64,000 nucleotides of DNA from Phycicoccus sp. CSK15P-2 (GTDB taxonomy: Bacteria; Actinomycetota; Actinomycetes; Actinomycetales; Dermatophilaceae): positions 173,248 to 237,247 of the forward strand of contig NZ_JAFDVE010000002.1 in assembly GCF_016888005.1 (NCBI RefSeq). Reading direction: 5' to 3'. Of the stretch, positions 63,874-64,000 are shown one piece after another (position 1 is the first letter of the stretch; every line of letters starts with the position of its first letter). Under the pieces are notes generated by a model. That model had not been told where the DNA came from, did not search any database, and saw nothing but the letters and a program-made list of their open reading frames with translations. A program made the translations under genes and the position numbers.

Positions 63874-64000
63874 TAGTGTCGCGTGTAGTTAGTTGATTTA
63901 CGGTTGGTGTGCTGGGACGATGAGGTATGGCGAATCGTCCGGCTCCGGCGTTGGTGTTGCGTGAGGGTGACCGGGAGGAGCTGGCGCGTTTGACGAGGTC
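63874..64000 (+). mobile_element. left end of an IS630-type element, cut by the window edge
   Basis: The start of a transposase gene at 63927 is preceded by about 50 bp with AGTGTCGCG... beginning at a TA dinucleotide (63874-63875), as expected for IS630/Tc1 insertion at TA. The inverted repeat cannot be confirmed without the other end. Confidence 0.55.
63927..64000 (+). CDS. IS630-family transposase, N-terminal part
   Basis: The first 24 codons (MANRPAPALVLREGDREEL, then ARLTR) match the N-terminus of actinobacterial IS630-type transposases, where a helix-turn-helix follows. GAGGT precedes the ATG. The gene runs off the window. Confidence 0.8.
   Translation, partial: MANRPAPALVLREGDREELARLTR

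Overview
The window comes from a very GC-rich actinomycete, most likely a Micrococcales/Intrasporangiaceae-type organism. The grounds are heavy GC3 bias, GTG/CTG/TTG starts, acyl-CoA carboxylase with an epsilon subunit beside birA, an Rv1264-type adenylate cyclase, LytR-CpsA-Psr (LCP) ligases, TIGR03089, and many start codons only 6-8 nt behind a TANNNT box (leaderless-type promoters). The genus cannot be fixed from sequence alone.

Layout. 1-9.2 kb: an acyl-CoA dehydrogenase/carboxylase operon behind a candidate operator, gntK-maf, two TetR regulators, a DUF885 peptidase-like protein, and a P450-ferredoxin pair behind a second candidate operator. 9.2-19.9 kb: core genes, namely accE and the carboxylase beta subunit divergent from birA, a class III cyclase, a two-component system, a GtrA protein, purK-purE, a CoA-binding protein, ugd and an F420-type oxidoreductase. 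20-21 kb: a second acyl-CoA dehydrogenase. 21.2-42.7 kb: a surface-polysaccharide locus with three LCP ligases, seven glycosyltransferases or likely glycosyltransferases, an OafA-type O-acyltransferase with SGNH domain, a second nucleotide-sugar dehydrogenase and an ABC-2 exporter whose ATPase carries cell-wall-binding-2 (CWB2) repeats. 42.7-44.1 kb: succinyl-CoA:3-ketoacid CoA-transferase. 44.3-51.0 kb: secreted wall proteins (PGRP-type amidase with CWB2, SpoIID protein with CWB2, M15-like protein with five peptidoglycan-binding domains). 51-54.6 kb: TIGR03089, a large membrane protein and an inositol-monophosphatase-family enzyme.

The last 9 kb is a rearranged accessory region. It holds a 1933-residue secreted protein (PD-(D/E)XK-like N-terminal motif, hydrophobic segment, VWD domain, seven near-identical 108-110-residue repeats, C-terminal DUF4082-like domain), a truncated and frameshifted paralogous tail with two of the same repeats but an F5/8 (discoidin) C-terminus, a complete IS1634-type element with 14-bp perfect inverted repeats and no target duplication, a remnant resembling AbiEii nucleotidyltransferases, and the start of an IS630-type transposase at the edge.

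How it fits together. Ugd and the WecC/WbpA-like dehydrogenase would supply uronic or aminouronic sugar nucleotides. The glycosyltransferases and acyltransferase would build an anionic glycan, the ABC-2 pair would export it and the LCP proteins would attach it to peptidoglycan. The CWB2 module on the exporter ATPase and on two neighbouring secreted wall enzymes suggests that one glycan ligand is read on both sides of the membrane (inference). The two most unusual objects are this ATPase-CWB2 fusion and the repeat-rich secreted protein with exchangeable C-terminal modules.
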